Assembly: GCA_016192345.1 (NCBI GenBank)
Contig: JACPUH010000050.1
Coordinates: forward strand, 1 to 38,862
From: Ignavibacteriales bacterium
GTDB lineage: Bacteria > Bacteroidota > Ignavibacteria > UBA10030
Reading direction: 5' to 3'
Length of the DNA: 38,862 bases
A model generated the notes under the pieces. The model did not search any database and was not told the DNA's origin. It saw only the letters and a program-made list of their open reading frames with translations. How positions within the stretch are numbered: the first letter of the stretch is position 1; every line of letters starts with the position of its first letter. Shown piece by piece: positions 16,541 through 23,720 of the stretch. The position numbers and the translations under genes are program-made.

Positions 16541-17197
16541 GTGAACCCGTCATCACACGAACAAGATGTGACGATCTGGCTTGTGGAGGACAACAAGCAC
16601 TTTCGTGACACGATTTTCGAGCTCATCAATCAATCCGATGAAATGCGCTGCCCGCGGTCCTTCTCTTCGTGCGAGGAAGCTCTGGAGGCCCTGGAAGGTG
16701 ACCCCCCACCGGAGGTGATCCTTCTCGATATCGGCTTGCCGGGAATGAGCGGGGTCGAGGGAGTTTCGAAATTCAAGGAGATCTCCCCCTCCACCCACAT
16801 CATTATCCTCACCGTGTATGACGATAATCAGAATGTATTCAACGCACTCTGCGCGGGGGCCTCAGGGTATTTATTGAAAGATGCTCCCCCCGTACAAACA
16901 GTCGATGCGATCAAGGATGTGCTTGCCGGCGGTGCTCCGATGAACATGCACATCGCCCGCAAGGTGCTCGATATGTTCATAGGTTCCGTGCCGCAGAAGA
17001 AGGAGTACGGGCTGACGGAACGGGAGAAGGAGATTCTGAAGCTGATGGTGGAAGGGCTTACCAAGAAGAAGATCGCCGACAAACTGTTCCTGAGCTACCA
17101 CACCGTCAACACCCACCTCAAAAACATCTACAGCAAGCTGCAGGTCAACACCCGGAGCGGAGCCGTTTCCAAGGTTTTCAAGGAGAGGCTTCTGTAG
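16541..17197 (+). CDS. NarL/LuxR-family response regulator
   Basis: The receiver domain has VTIWLVEDN, the phosphoacceptor Asp in VILLDIGLPGMSG (residue 63 from GTG 16541), IILTVYD and GYLLKDA. The C-terminal LuxR-type helix-turn-helix is YGLTEREKEILKLMVEGLTK followed by KKIADKLFLSYHTVNTHLKN. I prefer GTG 16541 (218 aa), which has GGAAAG seven bases before it. The upstream ATG 16454 would lie only about seven bases from the predicted transcription start and has no ribosome site. The frame from 16454 gives 247 aa. It is the probable partner of the sensor kinase just upstream and the likely regulator of the TACCAT promoters. Confidence 0.93.
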   Translation: MNPSSHEQDVTIWLVEDNKHFRDTIFELINQSDEMRCPRSFSSCEEALEALEGDPPPEVILLDIGLPGMSGVEGVSKFKEISPSTHIIILTVYDDNQNVFNALCAGASGYLLKDAPPVQTVDAIKDVLAGGAPMNMHIARKVLDMFIGSVPQKKEYGLTEREKEILKLMVEGLTKKKIADKLFLSYHTVNTHLKNIYSKLQVNTRSGAVSKVFKERLL

Positions 17198-17221
17198 AAT
17201 CTTCCATCCTGAAAAACATTC

Positions 17222-17249
17222 CCGCGAATCGACGCGAATCCCCGCGAAG
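17222..17249. repeat. three CGCGAA words at 10-nt spacing
   Basis: CGCGAATCGA, CGCGAATCCC and CGCGAAGG follow each other downstream of the response regulator gene. They resemble the CACGAAG arrays at 4112-4214 and 27571-27595. Confidence 0.45.
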
Positions 17250-17307
17250 GTTGATGCCGCAGTACGCGTATTTTTTCCTCCCTTTATCATTCCGGTTTTT
17301 GAAAAAA

Positions 17308-17352
17308 TACCATGAATGCGTGATTGAATAACATCCCTCCGGCGGTTATACT
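17308..17352 (+). promoter_or_regulatory. TACCAT-box promoter of the 17424-21252 operon
   Basis: TACCAT (17308-17313), then ten bases GAATGCGTGA, a -35 TTGAAT (17324-17329), a 17-bp spacer and a -10 TATACT (17347-17352). From AAAATACCAT to the -35 the DNA is identical to the promoter at 21446, while the spacers differ. That is the pattern of a shared operator plus sigma-70 elements. Confidence 0.72.
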
Positions 17353-17423
17353 GATTCCCAAGAACGAAAAAGAATCCCGCTTATTCTCCGTGAGAAATTA
17401 CCATTGAGGAGGGGAGGACGATA

Positions 17424-18212
17424 ATGAAATTAACTTTCGCAGTCATTCTTTCAGCGATCCTCACCATGAGTTGTTTGGCCCAGGACTATCATTTTGTCGG
17501 CTTCTATCAAAAGCCGGAGGCGGGTAAAAGTTATTGGTGCGCCGATAGCTTCATGGAGGAAAAAGGCCTCGCGAACAGGGACGAATACAGCCGTGTCAGG
17601 AAAGCCTTTTTCGATGCGCATAAAAAGGAATCCCCCGCCACACACCTGCTCACGCCTGATAACGCCGCCCTGGTATATGAATTCAGGAAGCCCCTGCCAG
17701 GATTCAACTGCATCCCCAACGCACTTGGCATCGTCACCGGCGCCGACGTAGAGGGCGCAACCCGGCAGTTGGCCAAAAGAATCGCGGAACATCCGAAATC
17801 CTATGCTTCCAAACCCAGGATCATTTTTACCTGGAAGGGGGGCGAGTACAAGAAAACGGTGGTTCGAACCTATGACGGGGTTGAAATAAAATTCACGTCC
17901 GCCAAAGCGAGTGCAGGTAAAACCGCAGTTTTCGCCCAGGGGAAAAACACCAGTACCGACAACACAGCCGTGGTTGTGTTGACGATGGACGGTAAACCTT
18001 CCGGCAAACCGATCCTCGTACCACCGGGAGGCCGTTTCAATCATAACCTCGGAAAAGGAGAAAATGTCTCTGTCGATGTACGATACATCAGCCATGAAGA
18101 AGCATCGACGGGAGTCATAGATTTCATCAAGTCGACCATCAGGGACTGGATCACCGTCAAGGATGGCAGAATGAAACCGACACGGGACACGGGTCCCGCA
18201 GAAAGGAATTGA
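17424..18212 (+). CDS. secreted protein of unknown function
   Basis: The 262-residue protein starts at ATG 17424 after GGAGGGGAGGA. It has an N-terminal export signal (KLTFAVILSAILTMSCLA). Cleavage is probably after CLAQ; the TMSC sequence is a poor lipobox. The mature part begins QDYHFVGFYQKPEAG. A middle part contains GFNCIPNALGIVTGADVEGA, and a beta-rich C-terminal half follows (VRTYDGVEIKFTSAKASAG, GKPILVPPGGRFNHNLGKG) with a periodic strand pattern. I recognise no family. It is the first gene of a four-gene operon for exported proteins, driven by a TACCAT-box promoter, so it is likely controlled by the adjacent two-component system. Confidence 0.85.
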   Translation: MKLTFAVILSAILTMSCLAQDYHFVGFYQKPEAGKSYWCADSFMEEKGLANRDEYSRVRKAFFDAHKKESPATHLLTPDNAALVYEFRKPLPGFNCIPNALGIVTGADVEGATRQLAKRIAEHPKSYASKPRIIFTWKGGEYKKTVVRTYDGVEIKFTSAKASAGKTAVFAQGKNTSTDNTAVVVLTMDGKPSGKPILVPPGGRFNHNLGKGENVSVDVRYISHEEASTGVIDFIKSTIRDWITVKDGRMKPTRDTGPAERN

Positions 18213-18281
18213 TTCTTTCGATACCGTGACACGAAAGCTTTTGTAAACGGAAAGACCTGCAGCGGAAATAACTCTCTGACA

Positions 18282-19499
18282 GTGACACACCGGAACCAAA
18301 ATACCGTCATTCTGCTCTTCTTGTGTTGGATGTTCGCCCATTCCGTCCCTCTGTGCGGACAGGGAAACATACGGAGAGACAAGGGTCATTTTGCCGGGCG
18401 TCTCGAATTTTTTCAACGGGGCGATTTGGGAGGCAATCGCGTCGGCCTCCCGCCGGGATCGCAAAACCCTTTCCGTCCGGAGGCCTGGCTGGATGAACGA
18501 AACGGTATCTCCGCACGCGGACTGGTAGGGGAAGCGACGCTGATGATCGATTGGTGGTCCCTCCTCGGTGACCCGGTGAGCAGCGACCGGTTCTTCTGGA
18601 AAACCAGCGGATGGTATGAAGTCCGTTACACGGAGAAGAAAACCGGTCAACCGGTGACAAAAATAATCGCCCGCGACAAGCTGGCGCCTTACCCGGACCT
18701 GATGAAACGCTTCGACGCCCTCGCCCCCAATGCCATGGATTTCGAAGTTGATTTCAACCTCGGAAGCCTGAGTGACAAAGACTACCGGGATTTCCGAAAG
18801 AAATACAGCCTGTTCGAAACCATCGGCGTCTCCATGCCGTACCTGAACAGTACCTTCACCCACAAGATCGGCAACGTGTCGCTCTTGTTTGAACGGTCCG
18901 GCAAAGTTCCCTATCAGGCTCCGGAAAGTCCTTTGGATGGCTGGACCGGGTTTCTCGGATTGCCGAAGAATTACGACAAAGAAAAGCTCCGAATGATTTT
19001 TACCTACCTGAAGCTCGCCGGAAGCCTGAGCATCAAAACCTTCCGGGTGACAAGAATGGAATGGCCGTTAGGCGAACTGCAAAGCATCGCGGAACGATTC
19101 GACAAATACGAACGAGGCGAGGATGAGGAGAGCTTCACCGATGCCATCAAGAAAATCGAGGAACAGGTCTCCAAAGTCGAGGAATACAGGGAAAAGGACT
19201 ATTGGTCTGAAACCTCCAGTCTCAACCGGTACCCCTTTTATATCATCGACGCCAACTCGGTCCAGGATGACTATTACGACCTGATTGTGAACGGCGTGAA
19301 TATCGGTCCGGTCAACAACAGAACGGGAGGAAAAACAACGTATTACTGTGTTCTGAAGCGGGGAGAAAACAAGGTCAAGCTCGCGCTTACCAAGTTGATG
19401 GGGAAAAACAGCCGATTCACCGTGGAGATTGAAGGGGCGTTCGGCCCGCGAGAGTTCACCGGTTCCAACGACCATGACTTTACAGTGAACATCAAATGA
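18282..19499 (+). CDS. secreted protein of unknown function with central coiled coil
   Basis: The 405-residue protein starts at GTG 18282. There is a signal peptide (NTVILLFLCWMFAHSVPLCG) with probable cleavage before QGN. The middle part is globular. A charged helical stretch (about residues 285-315, YERGEDEESFTDAIKKIEEQ) may be a coiled coil. The C-terminal part is beta-rich (DDYYDLIVNGVNIGPVNN ... KVKLALTKLMGKNSRFTVEIEG). The family is not recognised. The last bases overlap the next gene by 4 bp (ATGA), indicating coupled translation, and the gene lies 69 bp after the previous one in the same operon. Confidence 0.82.
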   Translation: MTHRNQNTVILLFLCWMFAHSVPLCGQGNIRRDKGHFAGRLEFFQRGDLGGNRVGLPPGSQNPFRPEAWLDERNGISARGLVGEATLMIDWWSLLGDPVSSDRFFWKTSGWYEVRYTEKKTGQPVTKIIARDKLAPYPDLMKRFDALAPNAMDFEVDFNLGSLSDKDYRDFRKKYSLFETIGVSMPYLNSTFTHKIGNVSLLFERSGKVPYQAPESPLDGWTGFLGLPKNYDKEKLRMIFTYLKLAGSLSIKTFRVTRMEWPLGELQSIAERFDKYERGEDEESFTDAIKKIEEQVSKVEEYREKDYWSETSSLNRYPFYIIDANSVQDDYYDLIVNGVNIGPVNNRTGGKTTYYCVLKRGENKVKLALTKLMGKNSRFTVEIEGAFGPREFTGSNDHDFTVNIK

Positions 19500-20776
19500 C
19501 CACTCAACGCACGTTGGCAAGCTCCCTGTGGTTTCTCCTGACAGGCTTTCTTCTCCTCGGCTTCCGGGTGTACGGGCAAGACCCGAGAGCGCTCTATGAA
19601 TCGGCGGAGTTGGCCTTTCAAAAGGGAAACTACGCTTCCGCCCTCTCCTCCCTGCGCCAACTCGAAGGGGCGCTGGGCAGAAAGAACCCCCGTGTCCAGG
19701 CCTTGAAAACGAAAGTCCTGGACTCCGATGGAAAAATCCTCGACGCCAAACTCGCCGTCGAAGAGTTACTCCGCCTGGCCAATCCCTCCACCCGGTCGTC
19801 CGAGGGATTTCCGGACATCGGTCCCCTAAAGGACAAGATTGACCGCGCGCTGGCAGACCTGGAGCGTCGTTGGCCTTTGGAAATCCAGAACCGGCGGATG
19901 GAGGAGGCGGACCGCCTCATCCAGGAACAAGAGGCCCGGCAGGAGCGAAAGCTCCAGGCCAAGCGGGCAGCCGCGTCGCAGTTTGAAATCCGAGAATGGC
20001 AGGGAGCAGCGCAGGAGAACATTGCCGATGGTTACAAGGCGTTCGTCGAGCGTTACCCAAATTCAAGTCACATCAGGGAAGCCCGGTCCCGCGCCGAAAC
20101 CGCGTCGTTCCGGGAAGCGGAGGAGGAGAACACGGCGGAGGCATACCGGCAATTCCTTGAAGAGTATCCGAAGAGTCTCTTCTCACTCAAGGCACAGGAC
20201 CGGTTCGAAGAGCTCTTGTATGCCGAGGTGGAGCGGGAAAGAACTCCGGAAGCACTGGCGCGGTACCTCGAAGTGTTTCCCAGGGGTCGCTATACCTCCG
20301 CGCTCCGTCAACGGCTCGTGCTCCTGCAAGAGGATAGCATGTATTCTGCCGCCGTGAATGAAGCGAGGGGACTGTATCGCTACTATGCCTTCAAGCGGTA
20401 CCTCAGGACCTATCCCCGAGGCAAATACGCCGATGCGGCCTACCGCGAGGCCGGCACCGGAACCATCAAGACGCCCCCCGCCCTGAGTGAGCCAGCGTGG
20501 CTCGATCATTACGAACGTGGGGTCCAGGCAATGGAAGCGGAGCGGTACGACGAGGCGGCCGGGAGATTTTTGCTCGCGATTGAAGAGCGGGAACGTGACG
20601 CGCAAACGGTGATGCTCTCCGATGGAAGGAGGATCGACTATTTCCCTCATCGTGAACTTGGCATCGCGTTGATGCATCTCGGTATTGCCGACTTCGCCCG
20701 TGAAGAACTCAATACGTCCATCAGTTATATCTGGACCCTACGTGCCCAGGAAGCCCTTGAACGTTTGGGGAAATAA
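19496..20776 (+). CDS. secreted TPR-like repeat protein
   Basis: The 426-residue protein has a signal peptide ending GFRVYGQ. An N-terminal TPR-like hairpin (YESAELAFQKGNYASALSSL) is followed by a charged coiled coil (about residues 130-165, RMEEADRLIQEQEARQERKL). Four tandem helical repeats follow, of the pattern Y--FLE-YP-S------A--R: YKAFVERYPNSSHIREARSR, YRQFLEEYPKSLFSLKAQDR, LARYLEVFPRGRYTSALRQR and FKRYLRTYPRGKYADAAYRE. A last TPR pair closes the protein. Such repeats usually mediate protein contacts, so it may scaffold the products of its operon neighbours in the periplasm. It starts within the stop codon of the preceding gene. Confidence 0.85.
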   Translation: MTTQRTLASSLWFLLTGFLLLGFRVYGQDPRALYESAELAFQKGNYASALSSLRQLEGALGRKNPRVQALKTKVLDSDGKILDAKLAVEELLRLANPSTRSSEGFPDIGPLKDKIDRALADLERRWPLEIQNRRMEEADRLIQEQEARQERKLQAKRAAASQFEIREWQGAAQENIADGYKAFVERYPNSSHIREARSRAETASFREAEEENTAEAYRQFLEEYPKSLFSLKAQDRFEELLYAEVERERTPEALARYLEVFPRGRYTSALRQRLVLLQEDSMYSAAVNEARGLYRYYAFKRYLRTYPRGKYADAAYREAGTGTIKTPPALSEPAWLDHYERGVQAMEAERYDEAAGRFLLAIEERERDAQTVMLSDGRRIDYFPHRELGIALMHLGIADFAREELNTSISYIWTLRAQEALERLGK

Positions 20777-20826
20777 TCGGAGAATTGTCCCTCTATTTAT
20801 CGCAAACCATCAGTCAGGAGATTTCC

Positions 20827-21252
20827 ATGAAGCCCACTGTTTCTGCCGTTTCGCTCCTCCTGCTCTTTTGTGGTTTTTTGGTGGGAGAAGCTGCTGCCCA
20901 GGGAGTCATTATCTCCGGACCGGGGACGTATACGACTGATTGCGGCAAGCAAGCGATCAGGCCATCCTATACCATCACTCCGGTTGAATTAAAAAACCTG
21001 AGTAAGGAGAAAGAGCGGATACGGAAAGAGATCAAGGCGACAGGCGCCTTTCCCTGGGTCAATGATGCTAGGCCGGGACAGTCATACGCAATCGCCCTCG
21101 TTACAAAGAAAAACGATAAGAACTGCACCTTGACGACGGTAATGTGGAGAATTGTGACAGGTGATCACGCGGTCAAAAAGCTGGATCAGGACGCCAGGAA
21201 CGAACCATATTACTTCAGTCATTCCATTCAGGTGTCCAAGGTTTTGAAGTAA
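20827..21252 (+). CDS. small secreted protein of unknown function
   Basis: The start at ATG 20827 has CAGGAG in front of it and opens a clear signal peptide (MKPTVSAVSLLLLFCGFLVG, then EAAAQ). The mature protein, about 117 residues, has two cysteines (TDCGKQ, KNCTL) that could pair. Its length and mixed strand-helix pattern suggest a single small domain. No family is recognised. It is the last gene of the 17424-21252 operon, 50 bp after the TPR gene. A repeat element begins directly downstream. Confidence 0.8.
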   Translation: MKPTVSAVSLLLLFCGFLVGEAAAQGVIISGPGTYTTDCGKQAIRPSYTITPVELKNLSKEKERIRKEIKATGAFPWVNDARPGQSYAIALVTKKNDKNCTLTTVMWRIVTGDHAVKKLDQDARNEPYYFSHSIQVSKVLK

Positions 21253-21260
21253 CCGGGGGA

Positions 21261-21406
21261 CCGGAGGCGTAGAACTGAACGATGCACAGCATCGTACTAA
21301 TTGGAAGTTCGCCTTGAAGAGAGGGATTGGGCGCTGTTTGACCCCCTCTTGGTCTCCCCCTAAGAGGGGGAGAAAGTTTACGCGTGATGAATTTCTGCAT
21401 CAAATA
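21261..21406 (+). repeat. dispersed intergenic repeat, copy A
   Basis: The unit starts CCGGAGG, then after about ten variable bases AACGATGCACAGCATC (with the palindrome GATGC-ACA-GCATC). It contains ACTAATTGG, GACCCCCTCT, a CTCCCCCT...AGGGGGAG hairpin and TTTACGCG, and ends near TTTCTGCATCAAA. It shares these blocks in order with copies B and C (23227-23563). It lies just upstream of the TACCAT promoter at 21446. Its minus-strand translation is conserved between copies, but I see no sign that it is a gene. Confidence 0.85.
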
Positions 21407-21445
21407 ACGCACGCGCATACACCCTTTTTTCCACCCCCTGCAAAA

Positions 21446-21490
21446 TACCATGAATGCGTGATTGAAAAGTATTTCGGCAAAGGATATACT
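21446..21490 (+). promoter_or_regulatory. TACCAT-box promoter of the 21534-23131 operon
   Basis: TACCAT (21446-21451), GAATGCGTGA, a -35 TTGAAA (21462-21467), a 17-bp spacer and a -10 TATACT (21485-21490). The operator-like part is identical to that at 17308 and the box-to--10 distance is again 39 nt. The first gene starts 44 bp after the -10 with AGAAGGAGG. Confidence 0.72.
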
Positions 21491-21533
21491 GTAGGCGCAC
21501 TATTCCACCACCACACCTTGAGAAGGAGGGTCC

Positions 21534-22373
21534 ATGGATTCCCACGCTTCACGTTCATTCGGTCTTCTGTCGTTTCAGCGGTTGGTCCCGGCGTTAACGC
21601 CGGTCCTGATTGTTTCGCTGCTCATGTTTACCATGGCATGTTCCGGTGCTTCCTACAGTCGCAAGGATGCTCTTGCCCCGGTCGTCAACATCAGCCAGGG
21701 GTTGATTGCCACAAAGGGGGTCACGATCCAGGCCGCAAACGGATCGTTCGTGTTGGAATCGGGACAAGCATTTCGACCACCGTTCCAGGTCGACGGGTAT
21801 AACCTTTGGTACACATCTCAGGGACAAGTAAGCCGTCCGGCAGATTTAACCGGCCGGGCCATGAACGCCCTCGAGATCGGGGCCGAAAGGGTTATCGTCA
21901 CAACTCCTTACCTCGATAAACCACTCTTCGGCGTGCTCTTACTCAGCAAGGTCTCCAACAAAGTCTCCAGCAAGGCGACCGGACCCGGTTCCCGTTCCTA
22001 TTATATTGAGATACCGGAAACGTACGTGCGCGAAGCGACCGGCGGTCGCACCTCCTACGTGTACGAACGTATTCAGCTCGAAGGGGGAGACGAGTGGTTT
22101 AACTGGGCGTTATGGATGTCCGATGTTGATTTCCCTCCGCTCGACGGCGGCAAGGACCGCCTCTCCAGTTCCGAACGAGAGGCAATGGCGTTTGAAAATT
22201 TCGATAAGATCATGATGGAAAGAGCACAGTTGCAGGCAACACAGCAGGCGGAAGCTGAAGGGGGCGATTTTGGATCAACGCTCTTGTATATTCTTCTTAT
22301 CGGCGGATTGGTGTACGGCATTGCCGCCCTTGCGGCAGCCGAGGAAGAGGAAGCGGACCCTTACGGTAACTGA
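21534..22373 (+). CDS. membrane-anchored envelope protein of unknown function
   Basis: The 279-residue protein has AGAAGGAGG before ATG 21534. The hydrophobic N-terminus (LTPVLIVSLLMFTMACSGAS) is an export signal with a cysteine in a poor lipobox (TMAC); the protein may be lipidated or simply anchored. The mature domain (about 37-235) is beta-rich, with a segment ALEIGAERVIVTTPYLDKPL and KVSNKVSSKATGPGSRSYYI. A second membrane span at about 252-270 (STLLYILLIGGLVYGIAAL) is followed by an acidic tail (AAEEEEADPYGN). No family is recognised. It shares one base with the next gene's start (TGATG), so the two are coupled. Confidence 0.82.
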   Translation: MDSHASRSFGLLSFQRLVPALTPVLIVSLLMFTMACSGASYSRKDALAPVVNISQGLIATKGVTIQAANGSFVLESGQAFRPPFQVDGYNLWYTSQGQVSRPADLTGRAMNALEIGAERVIVTTPYLDKPLFGVLLLSKVSNKVSSKATGPGSRSYYIEIPETYVREATGGRTSYVYERIQLEGGDEWFNWALWMSDVDFPPLDGGKDRLSSSEREAMAFENFDKIMMERAQLQATQQAEAEGGDFGSTLLYILLIGGLVYGIAALAAAEEEEADPYGN

Positions 22374-23131
22374 TGACTATGAACATTCCCCATCGATTAT
22401 TGCCGATTCTGTCCGTATGGTTTCTGACCATCGGGTCGATATTGACCCTCTCCTCCTGCTCGAGCCGGGAGGCACAGCAAAACGACGCCTCCGCGTTGAA
22501 GGGAAAGCTTCAGTTCGTGAAAGTATTCACGGATCGTGCGGAGCTTGATACCTTGTATGCCATGACAAACCTTCCCCTCGTCGTCATTGAAAACCGAATT
22601 TATCTCCCCCTGGTCCCGTGCGCCGAACCAAGGCGCAAAGGGGGAGAGAACGAACAACGGAACATCGGGGGAGACACAGAAAAACGGACCATTGGTGGTG
22701 ATACCGAGAAACGAAATATCGGCGGCGATACGGAGAAACGCACGATTGGAGGCGATACCGAAAAACGGGACATCGGCGGCGATACCGAAAAGCGGAACAT
22801 CGGCGGTGATACCGAAAAGCGAAATATCGGGGGCGATACCGAGAAGCGGAACATCGGTGGTGACACGGAAAAGCGAAATATCGGCGGCGATACGGAAAAA
22901 CGTGACATCGGTGGTGATACGGAAAAACGCAACATCGGCGGCGACACAGAGAAACGGAGCATCGGTGGTGATACGGAACAGCGGCGATTTGGCGGTGCGT
23001 CGATGGACCTCGAATGCCTCCCACTGGCCGGTGGACTCGGTTTCCGCATCGTGAATCCACCCGCTGCGAAGATTGAGGTGTTTAATGGTGTAGCGCTGCG
23101 CGAAGTCAGGGGCGGGATCGTGGAGTATTGA
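22373..23131 (+). CDS. lipoprotein with twelve 9-residue NIGGDTEKR repeats
   Basis: The 252-residue protein starts at ATG 22373, overlapping the previous stop. ILTLSSC gives a good lipobox with Cys29 as the lipidated residue. A leader domain (about 30-96) contains LPLVVIENRIYLPLVPC. Residues 97-204 are twelve contiguous units of (N/T/D/S)IGGDTE(K/Q)R. The end (RRFGGASMDLECLPLAGGLG ... REVRGGIVEY) closes the array. Each unit alternates acidic D-E and basic K-R around a GG turn, which could suit a stacked beta-solenoid with charged ladders. The period is that of RTX repeats, but the RTX aspartate spacing is absent. The function is unknown. It is followed by a strong terminator. Confidence 0.9.
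   Translation: MTMNIPHRLLPILSVWFLTIGSILTLSSCSSREAQQNDASALKGKLQFVKVFTDRAELDTLYAMTNLPLVVIENRIYLPLVPCAEPRRKGGENEQRNIGGDTEKRTIGGDTEKRNIGGDTEKRTIGGDTEKRDIGGDTEKRNIGGDTEKRNIGGDTEKRNIGGDTEKRNIGGDTEKRDIGGDTEKRNIGGDTEKRSIGGDTEQRRFGGASMDLECLPLAGGLGFRIVNPPAAKIEVFNGVALREVRGGIVEY
22661..22984 (+). repeat. 12 x 27-bp in-frame tandem repeat
   Basis: There are twelve units with no insertion or deletion. The encoded peptide is nearly invariant, yet synonymous positions vary freely between units: the two glycine codons appear as GGGGGA, GGTGGT, GGCGGC, GGAGGC, GGCGGT and GGGGGC. The array looks old and held by selection on protein sequence, not a recent slippage product. Confidence 0.95.
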
Positions 23132-23165
23132 ATCAGGACGCGCTACATTCTTTTTGTTGTCTCTG

Positions 23166-23198
23166 GAGCGGAATCCTCGGGTTCCGCTCTTTTTTTTT
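23166..23198 (+). terminator. rho-independent terminator of the lipoprotein operon
   Basis: GAGCGGAA and TTCCGCTC form a perfect 8-bp stem with an 8-nt loop, followed by nine T. It lies 35 bp after the stop at 23131. Confidence 0.9.
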
Positions 23199-23226
23199 CG
23201 GGGCATCTCAAAATTAATTGAGACCG

Positions 23227-23396
23227 CCGGAGGTCCACAGCCGAACGATGCACAGCATCAGACTAATTGGACATTTGCCTTGAAGAGAGGGGTTGGGCCC
23301 TGTTTGACCCCCTCTTGGTCTCCCCCTAGGAGGGGGAGACGGTTTACGCGCGGTAAATTTCTGCATCAAACAACCAGAGCGCAAACTCCCTCCCCG
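23227..23396 (+). repeat. dispersed intergenic repeat, copy B
   Basis: Same order of blocks as copy A: CCGGAGG, AACGATGCACAGCATC, ACTAATTGG, GACCCCCTCTTGGTCTCCCC, the GGAGGGGGAGA arm, TTTACGCGCGGTAAATTTCT and GCATCAAACAACCAGAGCGC. It is immediately followed by copy C with a period of 170 bp, and is in the same orientation as copy A. Confidence 0.88.
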
Positions 23397-23563
23397 CCGG
23401 AGGCTCATAAATAAACGATGCACAGCATCGTACTAATTGGAAGTTCGCCATCAAGAGAGGGCTTGAGCCACGTTCGACCCCCTCTGTATCTCCCCCTGGA
23501 GGGGGAGAAAGTTTACGCGCGGTAAATTTCTGCATCAAACAACCAGAGCGCAAACTCCCTCCC
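23397..23563 (+). repeat. dispersed intergenic repeat, copy C
   Basis: Tandem to copy B (CCGGAGG at 23397, AACGATG at 23414). Copy C has the intact GATGCACAGCATCGTACTAA form found in copy A, and the same right end as copy B. A further GC hairpin (CCCCTCCC-AG-GGGAGGGG) follows at 23561-23578. Confidence 0.88.
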
Positions 23564-23641
23564 CTCCCAGGGGAGGGGCAGGGGTGGGGTCAAGCCCGCG
23601 CTTAAACCCTTTCTCTTCTTATTCACACACTATATAAATGG

Positions 23642-23670
23642 TTGAGTGTTTTCCCATTTTTCTCTACACT
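23642..23670 (+). promoter_or_regulatory. sigma-70-type promoter of the CocE/S15 hydrolase gene
   Basis: TTGAGT (23642-23647), a 17-bp spacer and TACACT (23665-23670), about 50 bp before the start. There is no TACCAT box at the 39-nt position, so this gene is probably outside the shared regulon. Confidence 0.55.
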
Positions 23671-23720
23671 GGTTCTGTTGCTCTCGTCCGATCTCCATCC
23701 TTGAAGGAGGAAGAAACCCC

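Noticed and set aside
17451..18863. Long minus-strand reading frame opposite the secreted-protein operon
   Set aside because: The plus-strand genes have ribosome sites, signal peptides and coupling; the antisense product has no such features.
22661..22984. Regular repeats that could look like a CRISPR array
   Set aside because: The 27-bp units are contiguous, without spacers, and in frame within a lipoprotein gene with conserved protein sequence.
22397..23206. Minus-strand frame opposite the nonapeptide lipoprotein gene
   Set aside because: It stays open because a 27-bp repeat lacks stops in every frame; the lipobox, overlap with the previous gene and terminator support the plus strand.
23214..23553. 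Minus-strand frames in the repeat copies, conserved in translation between copies
   Set aside because: The similarity follows from repeat DNA identity; the product is Pro/Arg-rich, has no consistent ribosome site and no start shared by all copies.
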